Assembly: GCF_041200145.1 (NCBI RefSeq) | Contig: NZ_CP165734.1 | Coordinates: 2,542,001 to 2,606,000, forward strand | Direction of reading: 5' to 3' | DNA: 64,000 bases | Source: Bradyrhizobium sp. LLZ17 | GTDB lineage: Bacteria > Pseudomonadota > Alphaproteobacteria > Rhizobiales > Xanthobacteraceae | Shown: piece by piece, positions 35,905 to 44,624 of the stretch | Layout of the letters: each line of letters starts with the position of its first letter | Position numbering within the stretch: position 1 is the stretch's first letter | The notes under the pieces: model-generated | What the model saw: only the letters and a program-made list of their open reading frames with translations | What the model was told of the DNA's origin: nothing | Databases searched by the model: none | Translations under genes and position numbers: made by a program

Positions 35905-36479
35905 GGCCGCACCGTCATCTGGGCGTCGGCGACGGCGGGCGCGGCGTCCTCGTCCGGCGGCTCCGGATGGTCAAAGCCGTTGCGCAGGCCGTTGACGAGC
36001 TGCTCGATCGTGAACAATCCGATCAGCACGCCTGACAGCGGGATGATGGCATAGAGCGAGGCGATCGGCGTGCCCGACGGCAGGCGGAAGCTGCCGAAGC
36101 CGCGGAGATAGTTCTGGTAGCCATACCAGATCAGGCAGAAGGCGACGCCGAGCACGACCAGGCGAATGATGATCTCGACGACGATCCGCGGCGTGCCGTG
36201 CATCGCCTCGGAGATGGCGGTGAGATAGAGATGATCGTTGCGCCGGGTCGCGGCCGCGGTCCCGATGAAGATCGCGTAGATGAACAACGTCGAGGTGACT
36301 TCCTGCAGCCACAGCCAGGGATGGCCGATGGTGCGGGTGACGATGTCGGCAGTGACCGACAGCGAGAAGCCGAAGCACAGCACGCCACAGAGGATCATCA
36401 GCGCCAGCTCGAGCCAGTCGAGCGACCGCCATTTCAGGTGGCGCTGGCGTTGCAACACGAGCTTGTCGGCGATGGGCAT
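35901..36479 (-). CDS. TRAP transporter small permease subunit (DctQ type)
   Basis: 192 residues from ATG 36479 (MPIADKLVLQRQRHLKWRSL). Four membrane helices: LALMILCGVLCFGFSLSVTADIV, LWLQEVTSTLFIYAIFIGTAAA, VEIIIRLVVLGVAFCLIWYG and ASLYAIIPLSGVLIGLFTIEQL. WLQEVT and the following helix are the usual DctQ signature. It is translationally coupled to the large subunit and is separated from the DctP gene by a palindromic element. Confidence 0.92.
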   Translation of the reverse strand: MPIADKLVLQRQRHLKWRSLDWLELALMILCGVLCFGFSLSVTADIVTRTIGHPWLWLQEVTSTLFIYAIFIGTAAATRRNDHLYLTAISEAMHGTPRIVVEIIIRLVVLGVAFCLIWYGYQNYLRGFGSFRLPSGTPIASLYAIIPLSGVLIGLFTIEQLVNGLRNGFDHPEPPDEDAAPAVADAQMTVRP

Positions 36480-36543
36480 TAACGTCCCCGTGGTCACGAT
36501 CTGGTACGGAACAATATCAGGTTGACCCACCGGCTTGCGGGTT

Positions 36544-36672
36544 TGCGAACCTCTCCCGCTTGCGGGAGAGGTCGGCGCGTAGCGCCGGGTGAGGGCTCGC
36601 TCCTCGTTGGGAGTCTCTCCGCGGAGGCACCCTCTCCCCTACCCTCTCCCGCAAGCGGGAGAGGGAGCGCAC
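36544..36672. repeat. intergenic element, CTCTCCCGCTTGCGGGAGAG family, inside the TRAP operon
   Basis: CTCTCCCGCTTGCGGGAGAG at the left and CTCTCCCGCAAGCGGGAGAG at the right are themselves hairpins and also pair with one another. GCGCGTAGCGCCGGGTGAGGG lies between them. The copy lies between dctP-type and dctQ-type genes, so it is transcribed as part of the operon message. Confidence 0.9.
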
Positions 36673-36689
36673 CGTCTTCCCGCATCACG

Positions 36690-37685
36690 CTAATTAATCG
36701 ACCGGATCAGGTCCTTGACCTTGACGGCATGCGGGCCGAGCTCCTTGGCGAGCTTGTCGAGATAGGGATCGGCGATCGCAACAAAGCCCGACTTGTCGAC
36801 GTCGGTGACGACCTTGACGCCGATCAATCTCAGCTTGTCTTGCGATTGATGCTCCAACTCGATCGCCTTGGCCGGCTGGGTCTTGTTGACCTCGTCGGCG
36901 GCGGCCTGCACCCAACCCTGCTGCTCCGGAGTGAGGCTGTTCCAGAGCTTGTCGCTGACCCAGACCAGACTGTTGTTGGCCTCATGCTCGGTCATCGAGA
37001 GCACCGGCGCCACTTCGTAGTGCTTGTTGGCGAGGTAGACATTCACGCCATTCTCGGCGACATCGACCACGCCGGTTTGCAGGGAGGTATAGACGCTTCC
37101 GAACGGCATATGCACGATCTGTGCGCCATACGCCGGGAACATTGTGTCCTCGGTCGGCGTTGCCTGCACCCGCACTTTCAGGCCCTTCATGTCTTCGACT
37201 TTCTTGATCTCCCGCTTGGAATACATGTTGCGCAAGCCAAGCGTCGCCAGCGCAATGACGTGAGTGCCCTGCACCGTCTCGGCAATCATCGCTTTGACCG
37301 CCTTTGCCACCTCGGGATTCGCCATCGCCTTGATGAGATGGTCTTCCGAGCGGAACAAATAGTGCATCGACATCACGCCGGCCTGCGGCGACAGCGTCGC
37401 GGCGTTCGCAGACGAGGAAATGCAGAACTCGAGGTCACCCGCCTTGACCAGCTGCAACACCTGCGGCTCTTGCCCGAGCTGCGCGCCGGGATACTGGTCG
37501 ATCAGCATCGTTCCTTTGCTCAGCGCCTTCAGCTTCTCGCTGAAGATGTCGCCGAGGATTCCATAGCCGGTAGACTTCGGCTGGTCATAGGCGAAGCGAT
37601 AATGCTTCACCTCCTGCGCCGACGCGCTCGTGACGAAAACAACAGCGGCCGTTGCCGCCAGCCCAAGCAAGGATCGTGCAATCAT
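36690..37685 (-). CDS. TRAP transporter substrate-binding protein (DctP type)
   Basis: 331 residues with a Sec signal (MIARSLLGLAATAAVVFVTSASA, cut before QEVKHYRFAYDQ). DctP features: YGILGDIFSEKLKALSKGTMLIDQYPGAQLGQEPQVLQLVKAGDLEFCISS; MKGLKVRVQATPTEDTMFPAYGAQIVHMPFGSVYTSLQTGVVDVAENG, where the Arg binds the ligand carboxylate. It binds an organic acid in the periplasm. Placement directly after a sugar-acid dehydratase gene suggests an aldonate or aldarate as substrate. Confidence 0.94.
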   Translation of the reverse strand: MIARSLLGLAATAAVVFVTSASAQEVKHYRFAYDQPKSTGYGILGDIFSEKLKALSKGTMLIDQYPGAQLGQEPQVLQLVKAGDLEFCISSSANAATLSPQAGVMSMHYLFRSEDHLIKAMANPEVAKAVKAMIAETVQGTHVIALATLGLRNMYSKREIKKVEDMKGLKVRVQATPTEDTMFPAYGAQIVHMPFGSVYTSLQTGVVDVAENGVNVYLANKHYEVAPVLSMTEHEANNSLVWVSDKLWNSLTPEQQGWVQAAADEVNKTQPAKAIELEHQSQDKLRLIGVKVVTDVDKSGFVAIADPYLDKLAKELGPHAVKVKDLIRSIN

Positions 37686-37745
37686 CGTTTCCCCCTGTTT
37701 TGTCGCCCGCCGCTTGTGCGGTCTGGGCGTTCGTTCGGGTGGCTA

Positions 37746-39467
37746 TCACCCCTTCTCGGCTTTGTTCCCGGCTCTCTGCATGAAATCGAAGTCGCAGCCC
37801 TCGTCGGCCTGCATGATGGTCTCGTTGAACAGCCAGGCATAGCCGCGTCGCGCCTCCTCCGGCGCCGTCGCAGGCTTCAAGGCGGCGCGCCGGCGCTGCA
37901 GCTCGGCCGCATCGACCAGAAGCTCGATGCTGCGTTTTGCAACATCCAGCTGGATCATATCGCCGTTCTTCACCAGCGCCAGTGGTCCGCCGACGGCGGA
38001 TTCCGGCGCGATGTGCAGCACGATGGTGCCGAACGCGGTGCCGCTCATGCGCGCATCGGAAATGCGCACCATGTCCTTGGTGCCGCCGCGCGCGAGCTTC
38101 TTCGGGATCGGCAGATAGCCCGCCTCGGGCATGCCCGGTGCGCCCTTGGGGCCGGCATTGCGCAGCACCAGCACGTCATCGGCGGTGACGTCGAGATCGG
38201 GATCGTCGACCCGCAGGGTCATGTCCTCGACGGATTCGAACACGACTGCGCGGCCGGTGTGCTGCAACAGTTTCGGGCTCGCGGCGGATTGCTTGATCAC
38301 CGCGCCGCGCGGCGCGAGATTGCCGTGCAGGACGGCGAGACCGCCTTCCTTCTTGATCGGATCAGTGCGCGGGCGGATCGCGTCCTGACCGGGGACGTCT
38401 TCCGCATTCGCGACGACATCGCGCAGCGTCTGGCCCGTGATCGTCTTCGCCTCGAGATCGACGAGATCGCCGAGCTGCGCCAGCAATTTCGGCACGCCGC
38501 CGGCGTGATGAAAATGCTCCATGTAATGCTCGCCCGACGGTTTGAGATCGACCAGCACCGGCACCTCGCGGCCGAGCTGATCGAAGGCGCCGAGATCGAG
38601 ACGGTGCGGCGAGCGATGCGCCATCGCCGTCAGATGGATCAGGCCGTTGGTCGAGCCGCCGATCGATTGCAGCACGACCTGCGCATTCTTGAACGACGCC
38701 GGGGTCAACAATTCGCTCGGCTTCGGCCCCTTGGTCTTGGCCATCTCGGCGGCCACCCGCCCGCTGGCTTCCGCAAGACGAAAGCGCTCCGCATGCGGCG
38801 CCGGGATCGTCGCGCTCATCGGCAGCGACAGGCCCATGGCCTCGATTATGCAGGCCATGGTCGAGGCCGTGCCCATCACCATGCAGGTGCCGACCGACGG
38901 CGCGAGCCTGCCGTTCACTGCCTCGATCTCGGCATCGTCGATCTCGCCGGCGCGATACTTGCCCCACAGACGACGGCAATCGGTACAGGCGCCCAGCACC
39001 TCGCCCTTGTGATGGCCGACCACCATCGGCCCCACGGGGATCACCACGGTCGGCAGATCGGCGCTGATTGCGGCCATCACCTGCGCCGGCAGCGTCTTGT
39101 CGCAGCCGCCGATCACGATCACCGAATCCATCGGCTGGGCGCGGATCATCTCCTCGGTGTCCATCGCCATCAGATTGCGCAGATACATCGAGGTCGGATG
39201 CGCGAAGCTCTCGGCGATCGAGATGGTGGGGAATACGAACGGCATCGCGCCCGACAGCATCACGCCGCGCTTGGCGGCTTCGATGATCTGCGGCACGTTG
39301 CCGTGGCAGGGATTGTAATCGCTGTAGGTGTTGGTGATGCCGACGATCGGGCGCTCCAGCGCGTCGACGGAATAGCCCATGGCCTTGATGAACGCCTTGC
39401 GCAGGAACAGCGAGAAGCCGGCATCGCCATAGCTCGTCAGACCCTTGCGCAAGCCACTCGTCATCAT
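37746..39467 (-). CDS. IlvD/EDD-family dehydratase, probably a sugar-acid (aldonate) dehydratase
   Basis: 573 residues. The three iron-sulfur Cys positions of the family are present: SDYNPCHGNV, VIGGCDKTLPAQ and APSVGTCMVMGTASTMA. The IlvD core is clear (QSIGGSTNGLIHLTAMAHR, VRISDARMSGTAFGTIVLHIAPESAVGGPLALVKNGDMI). Sequence style and the TRAP transporter 60 bases downstream point to arabinonate/xylonate-type dehydratases, which turn an aldonate into a 2-keto-3-deoxy acid, rather than to branched-chain amino acid synthesis. First gene of the dehydratase-dctP-dctQ-dctM operon, divergent from a GntR regulator. Confidence 0.88.
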   Translation of the reverse strand: MMTSGLRKGLTSYGDAGFSLFLRKAFIKAMGYSVDALERPIVGITNTYSDYNPCHGNVPQIIEAAKRGVMLSGAMPFVFPTISIAESFAHPTSMYLRNLMAMDTEEMIRAQPMDSVIVIGGCDKTLPAQVMAAISADLPTVVIPVGPMVVGHHKGEVLGACTDCRRLWGKYRAGEIDDAEIEAVNGRLAPSVGTCMVMGTASTMACIIEAMGLSLPMSATIPAPHAERFRLAEASGRVAAEMAKTKGPKPSELLTPASFKNAQVVLQSIGGSTNGLIHLTAMAHRSPHRLDLGAFDQLGREVPVLVDLKPSGEHYMEHFHHAGGVPKLLAQLGDLVDLEAKTITGQTLRDVVANAEDVPGQDAIRPRTDPIKKEGGLAVLHGNLAPRGAVIKQSAASPKLLQHTGRAVVFESVEDMTLRVDDPDLDVTADDVLVLRNAGPKGAPGMPEAGYLPIPKKLARGGTKDMVRISDARMSGTAFGTIVLHIAPESAVGGPLALVKNGDMIQLDVAKRSIELLVDAAELQRRRAALKPATAPEEARRGYAWLFNETIMQADEGCDFDFMQRAGNKAEKG

Positions 39468-39510
39468 GCCACTCCAGTCACCTTGCTATTGTGGTACAGG
39501 CTGCCCCCTG

Positions 39511-39584
39511 ATTGTCAATAACGCAGGTGCTAACAGCGTTCTTTCTGGGTCTGGGCACGTCTCACGATACAAATTATTGACAAT
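39511..39584. promoter_or_regulatory. divergent control region with two ATTGNCAAT operators
   Basis: ATTGTCAATAA at 39511-39521 and its exact reverse complement TTATTGACAAT at 39574-39584 lie between the dehydratase start (39467) and the gntR start (39621). Each contains the self-complementary ATTGNCAAT, a plausible GntR dimer site. Their spacing, 63 bases centre to centre (six helical turns), would let bound dimers face each other. Confidence 0.65.
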
Positions 39585-39620
39585 CCCGCCCTTCCCTGCT
39601 CCACAAGACGGGCCGGCCCG

Positions 39621-40319
39621 GTGCCGAAGGCTGAGGGGATGTCCGACATTCACACCGCAGAGGCGAGCATAGTCCGGCGCGACGATCCGGACGACGTCGT
39701 CGCGCGGCTCGAGGAGGACATCATCTTCGGCCGCCTCGCGCCGGGCGCGCGCCTGACCGAAGACGCGCTGATGTCGGCTTACGGTACCTCGCGGCACTTC
39801 GTGCGCCAGGCGCTGGTGGATGCCGAGCGCCGCGGCATCGTCCGTCGCGAGAGGAATGTCGGCGCCACGGTGCGATTCTATTCGGCGGAAGAAGTCCGGC
39901 AGATCTACGAGGTGCGGGAGATGCTGACGCGGCAGGCCGCGCTGATGATCCCCCTGCCCGCACCACAAAACCTGATCGACGAGCTGACCAAGTTGCAAAG
40001 CCGCTATTGCGCCAAAGCCGACGTGCGGGACCTCCGCGGCATCCACGAGACCAACGACGCCTTCCACGTCGCGCTGTTCGCAGCCTGCGGCAATCCCTAT
40101 CTGGTGCGCTCGCTCCAGGACTATATGAGCCTGACCTTGCCGATGCGCGCCAAGAACCTCGCCGACCGCGAGGGCCTCGCACTATCACGGCGCCAGCACG
40201 AGCTGATGATCGAGCTGCTGAAGGGCCGCGACAGCTGGGCGCTGGCCCAGCTGTGTGTCGATCACATGCAGTTCAGCAAGAAGGATTATCTGGCGCGGAT
40301 CGCGGGCGAGAAGAGCTAG
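39621..40319 (+). CDS. GntR-family regulator with FCD domain
   Basis: Up to 232 residues; GTG 39621 or ATG 39639 (MSDIHTAEASIV) could be the start. Winged helix: VVARLEEDIIFGRLAPGARLTEDALMSAYGTSRHFVRQALVDAERRGIVRRERNVGATVRFY. The FCD ligand domain follows (EEVRQIYEVREMLTRQAALMI, IHETNDAFHVALFAACGNPYL, LSRRQHELMIELLKGRD), with the Asp and His residues that often bind a metal and an organic acid. Divergent from the dehydratase-TRAP operon and surely its regulator, probably responding to a sugar acid. Confidence 0.92.
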   Translation: MPKAEGMSDIHTAEASIVRRDDPDDVVARLEEDIIFGRLAPGARLTEDALMSAYGTSRHFVRQALVDAERRGIVRRERNVGATVRFYSAEEVRQIYEVREMLTRQAALMIPLPAPQNLIDELTKLQSRYCAKADVRDLRGIHETNDAFHVALFAACGNPYLVRSLQDYMSLTLPMRAKNLADREGLALSRRQHELMIELLKGRDSWALAQLCVDHMQFSKKDYLARIAGEKS

Positions 40320-40346
40320 CGTGTGCGTGCCAGGACACACGCACGT

Positions 40347-40754
40347 TCAGTACCGTCTCAAGATGCCGCCATCCACGCCGGCATCGCCGTAATTGGCACA
40401 GGCGCCTTTCGGGTTTCTGATCAAGTCCGCCCGGACGCGCTTGAAAGTCTTGCCAGCCGCGTCGGACACCTCGGGGCGGAATTTGCCGGGATCGTAGCTC
40501 TCGCCATCGCGGGCCTTGATGGCCGCAGCATAGGCGTCGATCATCGCCATCGCGGCATCAGGGCTGCCGAGCAGCCGGGCGCCGAGTTGAACGCTGCCCG
40601 CGCCATCGACCTCGTAACCGTCGCATCGTTGCTCGAGCACCACGGATGCGGTGACGAGCTGGTCGAGGAACGTCGCTTCGGCATCGGTGAGCGTTGCGGC
40701 TCGCGCCGGCATGATCATCGCGGACAGAGCGATGGCTGACAATTTGATTTTCAT
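40347..40754 (-). CDS. small secreted hypothetical protein
   Basis: 135 residues from ATG 40754, with a signal peptide (MKIKLSAIALSAMIMPARA) and mature start ATLTDAEATFLDQL. Two Cys residues (EQRCDGYEV and GACANYGD) could form a disulfide. The rest is helical with the pattern MAMIDAYAAAIKARDGESYDPGKF. No family recognised; similar short periplasmic proteins are common in Bradyrhizobium. Convergent with gntR and not part of the sugar-acid operon. Confidence 0.72.
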   Translation of the reverse strand: MKIKLSAIALSAMIMPARAATLTDAEATFLDQLVTASVVLEQRCDGYEVDGAGSVQLGARLLGSPDAAMAMIDAYAAAIKARDGESYDPGKFRPEVSDAAGKTFKRVRADLIRNPKGACANYGDAGVDGGILRRY

Positions 40755-40870
40755 TATGTGGCTTTCGCCGCCGCCGTTGAGTTGTGATCGGCCAGCGGTT
40801 ACTGAATTACGATCGCACAGATCGAGAGCCACACGATGTCGGGAGCGACGTTGATCTAGATCAACCGGCC

Positions 40871-40954
40871 GTCGTGCCCGGGCTTGTCCCGGGCATCCAC
40901 GTTTTTGTGCCGCGTGGTAAGGCGTGGATGGCCGGGACAAGCCCGGCCATGACG
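40871..40954. repeat. intergenic palindrome GGGCTTGTCCCGGGC/GGGACAAGCCCGGCC type
   Basis: GTGCCCGGGCTTGTCCCGGGC then ATCCACG on the left pairs with CGTGGATGGCCGGGACAAGCCCGGCCATGACG on the right, giving arms of about 30 bases and a short centre. It lies between the secreted protein gene and the end of the uronate dehydrogenase gene. Confidence 0.9.
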
Positions 40955-40961
40955 TCAAACA

Positions 40962-41786
40962 TTACCGCTTATTCCAATCAATAATCCGGCTCGCATCGCC
41001 GTCGAACTCGTTGCTACAGAACGCGCCGCCCTGGTAGTGGTCGCCGATCGGATCCGGCTTCAGCTTGGCCTGCTCGGCCATCGCGTACGCCACGTGATCC
41101 TCGGAGCGGCCGGTCGGGCGGTAGCCGAATTCGTAGGCGCGGTGGTTGTCCCACCAGGCGCGCTCGTTGAGGGACACGCCGTAGAAAATCTCGAAATGAA
41201 TATCGGGATGTTCGAGCCCGATCTGGCAGAGCTGCACCAGATCCTCCGGCTTCAGCCACATCGCGATCCGGCGATGATCGAGCGGCTTCTCGTCGCAATT
41301 GCCGATCCGGATGCAGGTGACCTTCAGCCCGTGCTTGTTGGCGTAGAGCGAGCCGACGGCTTCGCCGAACACCTTGCTGACGCCGTAGCGGCCGTCGGGG
41401 CGCACGGTGACGTCGGTGTCGATCCTGCGGTGGCGCGGATAGAAGCCCACCGTGTGGTTCGAGGAGGCAAACACCACGCGCTTGACGCCCTTCCTGTGTG
41501 CGGCTTCGAATAGATTGTAGCCGCCGATGATGTTGGCCTGGAGGATGTCGTCCCAAGGGCCTTCGACCGAATAGCCGCCGAAATGGATGATACCGTCGAC
41601 GCCCTCGCAGATCGCCTCGACCTGCGCCATGTCGGACAGGTCCGCCGCCTTGAACTGCTCGTTCGCCCCGAGATCGGCGGGCGCGCGGATGTCGGAGAGC
41701 AGGAGATCGGGATAGATCGGCGGCAGCAGTTTGCGCAGGCGCGTTCCGATTCCGCCCGAAGCTCCCGTCATCAAGATACGCGGCAT
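40962..41786 (-). CDS. udh: NAD-dependent uronate dehydrogenase-like SDR protein
   Basis: 274 residues from ATG 41786, preceded by GAGGGAAGAA. NAD-binding TGASGGIGTRLR at residues 7-18; catalytic Tyr134 and Lys138 in RYGVSKVFGE, with SSNHTVGFY before it. The pattern FGGYSVEGPWDDILQANI and the length agree with uronate dehydrogenase of Agrobacterium and Pseudomonas, which oxidises glucuronate or galacturonate to the aldaro-lactone. It is divergent from the lactonase-like gene, the expected next step. It could also oxidise another aldose. Confidence 0.82.
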   Translation of the reverse strand: MPRILMTGASGGIGTRLRKLLPPIYPDLLLSDIRAPADLGANEQFKAADLSDMAQVEAICEGVDGIIHFGGYSVEGPWDDILQANIIGGYNLFEAAHRKGVKRVVFASSNHTVGFYPRHRRIDTDVTVRPDGRYGVSKVFGEAVGSLYANKHGLKVTCIRIGNCDEKPLDHRRIAMWLKPEDLVQLCQIGLEHPDIHFEIFYGVSLNERAWWDNHRAYEFGYRPTGRSEDHVAYAMAEQAKLKPDPIGDHYQGGAFCSNEFDGDASRIIDWNKR

Positions 41787-41871
41787 TTCTTCCCTCGTGA
41801 TTGGCGACCGATTTGCGGTCAAAGGTCTCTAATGATAGCAGATTTGGGCAGAGGGAACGCAACAACGAGAA

Positions 41872-42858
41872 TTGCACATGAACGATGCATCGTCCCACCG
41901 CCAAGAACGGCCTTATGGCTGGCAGCCGGCGACCTATTACCCCGATCCGGCGATAAAAGCACTGGACCCTCGCTTCGAAAAATACTGGCTGAAACTTTCG
42001 GCGGTGGAGCGGCTGACGACCGGCCTGCGCTGGGCCGAGGGGCCGGTCTGGTTCGGCGACGGGCGCTATCTCTTGTGCAGCGACATCCCGAACCAGCGCA
42101 TCCTCAAATGGGAGGAGGAGACCGGCGCGGTTTCGGTTTTCCGAAAACCTTCCAATTTCGCCAATGGCAACACCCGCGACCGCCAGGGCCGGCTGGTGAC
42201 CTGCGAGCACGGCGGGCGGCGCGTGACCCGCACCGAATACGACGGCACCATCACGGTGCTGATGGATTCTTTCAACGGCAAGAAGCTCAACTCGCCGAAC
42301 GACGTCGTGGTGAAATCCGACGGCGCGATCTGGTTCACCGATCCCACCTTCGGGTTGCTCGGCAATTACGAGGGCTACAAGGCGGACCCCGAGATCGATC
42401 CGAATGTCTACCGTCTTGATCCCGCGACCGGCAAGGCGACCATCGTTGCCGAGGGCGTGCTCGGGCCGAACGGGCTGTGCTTCTCGCCGGACGAGAAGAT
42501 CCTTTACGTCGTGGAATCGCGCGGCGTGCCCAACCGCAAGATCCTCGCCTATGACGTCTCAGCCGACGGCACCACGATCTCCAACAAGCAGATCTTCATC
42601 GACGCTGGCCCGGGCACGCCGGACGGCATGCGCTGTGACATCGACGGCAATCTCTGGTGCGGCTGGGGCATGGGTGATCCCGAGCTCGACGGCGTCGTTG
42701 TGTTCGCGCCCGACGGCGTCATGATCGGCCGCATCGCGCTGCCCGAGCGCTGCGCCAATCTCTGCTTCGGCGGCGTCAAGCGCAACCGCCTGTTCATGGC
42801 CGCGAGCCAGTCGATCTACGCGCTGTATGTGAACACGCAGGGCGCGATGGGGGGATAG
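41872..42858 (+). CDS. SMP-30/gluconolactonase-family protein
   Basis: 328 residues; ATG 41878 is an alternative start. A six-bladed propeller with the metal-site residues of the family: Glu in RWAEGPVWFGDGRYL, Asn in LNSPNDVVVKSDGAIWFTDP, Asn in LGPNGLCFSPDEKILYVVES and Asp in GTPDGMRCDIDGNLWCGW. These proteins open sugar lactones with Ca2+ or Zn2+. The divergent neighbour is a uronate-dehydrogenase-like SDR that would make a lactone, so a role in lactone hydrolysis is well supported by context. No signal peptide seen. Confidence 0.9.
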   Translation: MHMNDASSHRQERPYGWQPATYYPDPAIKALDPRFEKYWLKLSAVERLTTGLRWAEGPVWFGDGRYLLCSDIPNQRILKWEEETGAVSVFRKPSNFANGNTRDRQGRLVTCEHGGRRVTRTEYDGTITVLMDSFNGKKLNSPNDVVVKSDGAIWFTDPTFGLLGNYEGYKADPEIDPNVYRLDPATGKATIVAEGVLGPNGLCFSPDEKILYVVESRGVPNRKILAYDVSADGTTISNKQIFIDAGPGTPDGMRCDIDGNLWCGWGMGDPELDGVVVFAPDGVMIGRIALPERCANLCFGGVKRNRLFMAASQSIYALYVNTQGAMGG

Positions 42859-42878
42859 AGTCTCGGCAGTGACGGTCT

Positions 42879-42973
42879 CGTAGGGTGGGCAAAGCGAAGC
42901 GTACCCACCACTTCTCGTCGTCGCGGAATGGTGGGCACGTCGCGCGAAGAGCGCGCCTTTGCCCACCCTACAA
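42879..42973. repeat. intergenic palindrome GTAGGGTGGGCAAAG/CTTTGCCCACCCTAC type
   Basis: CTCGTAGGGTGGGCAAAGCG at the left and CGCCTTTGCCCACCCTACAA at the right are complementary; an inner pair CCCACCAC/GTGGTGGGC lies between. It is related in sequence to the GTAGGATGGGTT palindromes at 16284 and 17723. Convergent gene ends on both sides. Confidence 0.88.
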
Positions 42974-42980
42974 ATAGCAA

Positions 42981-43008
42981 ACGCCGGAGCGATCACTCGC
43001 TCCGGCGT
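42981..43008 (-). terminator. terminator hairpin of the aldehyde dehydrogenase gene
   Basis: A 12-bp perfect stem: ACGCCGGAGCGA (42981-42992), a four-base loop, then TCGCTCCGGCGT (42997-43008). On the minus strand it is followed by TTTGCTATTTG. It lies 23 bases after the dehydrogenase stop codon. Confidence 0.8.
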
Positions 43009-43030
43009 CTTCGTCTCTTTCCCGACCAGC

Positions 43031-44461
43031 CTACGCCGCGTTGAAGCCGGCAACGGCCTTCACTTCGAGGAAGTCCTCAAGGCCGTACTTGCCCCACTCG
43101 CGGCCGTTGCCGGACTGCTTGTAGCCGCCAAACGGCGCGCTGCGGTCGTTGGGCACGCCCTGGAGGTTGACGTTGCCGGCACGGATCTGCCGGCCGACGC
43201 GCTTGGCGTCCTCGACGGAAGCGCCCGTGACATAACCGGCAAGGCCATAGGGCGTGTCGTTGGCGATGTGAACGGCCTCGGCTTCGTCCTTGGCGCCGAT
43301 GATGGTCAGCACCGGTCCGAAGATCTCCTCGCGGGCGATCGTCATCTCGGGGGTGACGTCGGCAAAGATGGTCGGACGGACATAGAAGCCCTTATTGACT
43401 CCCTCGGGCAGGCCCGGACCGCCGGCGACGAGTGTTGCGCCCTCGTCGATGCCCTTCTTGATCAGGCCCTGGATCTTATCCCACTGGCCGCGATTGACCA
43501 CGGGGCCGATGGTGGTGCCTTCGGCGCGGGGATCACCGGCCTTGGTCTTGTCGGCGGCGGCCTTCGCGATCGCGGCGACTTCCTTCATCTTCGACAGCGG
43601 CACGATCATGCGCGAGGGCGCGTTGCAGGACTGGCCGGAGTTGTTGAACATGTGCATCACGCCGCCGGTCACGGCTTTTGCGAGGTCGGCGCCTTCGAGG
43701 ATCACGTTCGGCGACTTGCCGCCGAGCTCCTGGCTGACGCGCTTCACGGTGGGCGCGGCGCGCTTGGCCACGTCGATGCCGGCGCGGGTCGAGCCGGTGA
43801 ACGAGATCATGTCGATGTCGGGATGCTCGCTCATGGCGGCGCCGACCTCGGGGCCGAGGCCGTTGACGAGGTTGAACACGCCCTTCGGCACGCCGGCTTC
43901 ATGGAGGATTTCCGCGAAGATCAGCGCCGAGGTCGGGGTGAACTCCGACGGCTTCAGGATCATGGTGCAGCCGGCGGCGAGCGCGGGCGCGACCTTGCAG
44001 GCGATCTGGTTGAGCGGCCAGTTCCAGGGCGTGATCATGCCAACCACGCCGACCGGCTCGCGCAGCACCATCGCGGTGCCGACCGGTTCCTCGAAATGGT
44101 AGTTCTTGAGCACGTCGAGCGTGGTCATGAGATGACCGAGGCCGGCGCCGGCCTGAAGCTTCTCCGCCATCGGCAGCGGCGCGCCCATCTCGTCGGAGAC
44201 GGCGGCGCCGATCTCCTTGAGGCGGCCCTTGTAGACCTCGATGACTTTCGAGAGCAGCGCGACGCGCTCCTCGCGGCTGGTCTGGGAGAACGTTGCAAAG
44301 GCGCGCTTGGCGGCCGCGACGGCCTTGTCGACGTCAGCCTTGGAGCCCAGCGCAACCTCGTACATCGCCTCTTCCGTCGCCGGATTGACGACCGGGGTGG
44401 ACTTCTTGACGGCGGGATCGACCCAGGCGCCGTCGATGTAGAATTGCATGCGATTGACCAT
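43031..44461 (-). CDS. aldehyde dehydrogenase family protein
   Basis: 476 residues from ATG 44461 (MVNRMQFYIDGAWVDP). Family motifs: cofactor region MITPWNWPLNQIACKVAPALAAGCTMILKPSE, the Gly motif SFTGSTRAGIDVAKRA, the general base Glu in RVSQELGGKSPNVIL, the catalytic Cys in NNSGQSCNAPSRM and REEIFGPVLTII. It oxidises an aldehyde to the acid with NAD(P)+. Near sugar-acid genes it could be the 2-oxoglutarate-semialdehyde dehydrogenase ending an oxidative pentose or uronate route, but the sequence does not prove this. It is monocistronic with its own terminator. Confidence 0.92.
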   Translation of the reverse strand: MVNRMQFYIDGAWVDPAVKKSTPVVNPATEEAMYEVALGSKADVDKAVAAAKRAFATFSQTSREERVALLSKVIEVYKGRLKEIGAAVSDEMGAPLPMAEKLQAGAGLGHLMTTLDVLKNYHFEEPVGTAMVLREPVGVVGMITPWNWPLNQIACKVAPALAAGCTMILKPSEFTPTSALIFAEILHEAGVPKGVFNLVNGLGPEVGAAMSEHPDIDMISFTGSTRAGIDVAKRAAPTVKRVSQELGGKSPNVILEGADLAKAVTGGVMHMFNNSGQSCNAPSRMIVPLSKMKEVAAIAKAAADKTKAGDPRAEGTTIGPVVNRGQWDKIQGLIKKGIDEGATLVAGGPGLPEGVNKGFYVRPTIFADVTPEMTIAREEIFGPVLTIIGAKDEAEAVHIANDTPYGLAGYVTGASVEDAKRVGRQIRAGNVNLQGVPNDRSAPFGGYKQSGNGREWGKYGLEDFLEVKAVAGFNAA

Positions 44462-44624
44462 CGGTAACCTCTTCTTGGGGGCTTTGAGGGGGCGTTTCGG
44501 CAGGCATCCTTGCACGAAAGCGCCGGCAATTGAACCCGCCATATGCGGGGCCAGCGTTGCGGCGGACGGGGGTTATATGAGCCGATGGCAATGGGGTGGC
44601 AAGGTCTCGCCTCACTCACGATGT

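Noticed and set aside
36522..39521. A 999-codon open frame on the plus strand across the TRAP and dehydratase genes
   Set aside because: It is antisense to three well-supported genes and has the His/Arg/Asp-rich, low-complexity look of a shadow frame in GC-rich coding DNA; no domain is visible.
40320..40346. GTGCGTG/CACGCAC hairpin after gntR as an intrinsic terminator
   Set aside because: A 7-bp stem is present but no T-run follows on either strand, so it is not claimed as a terminator.
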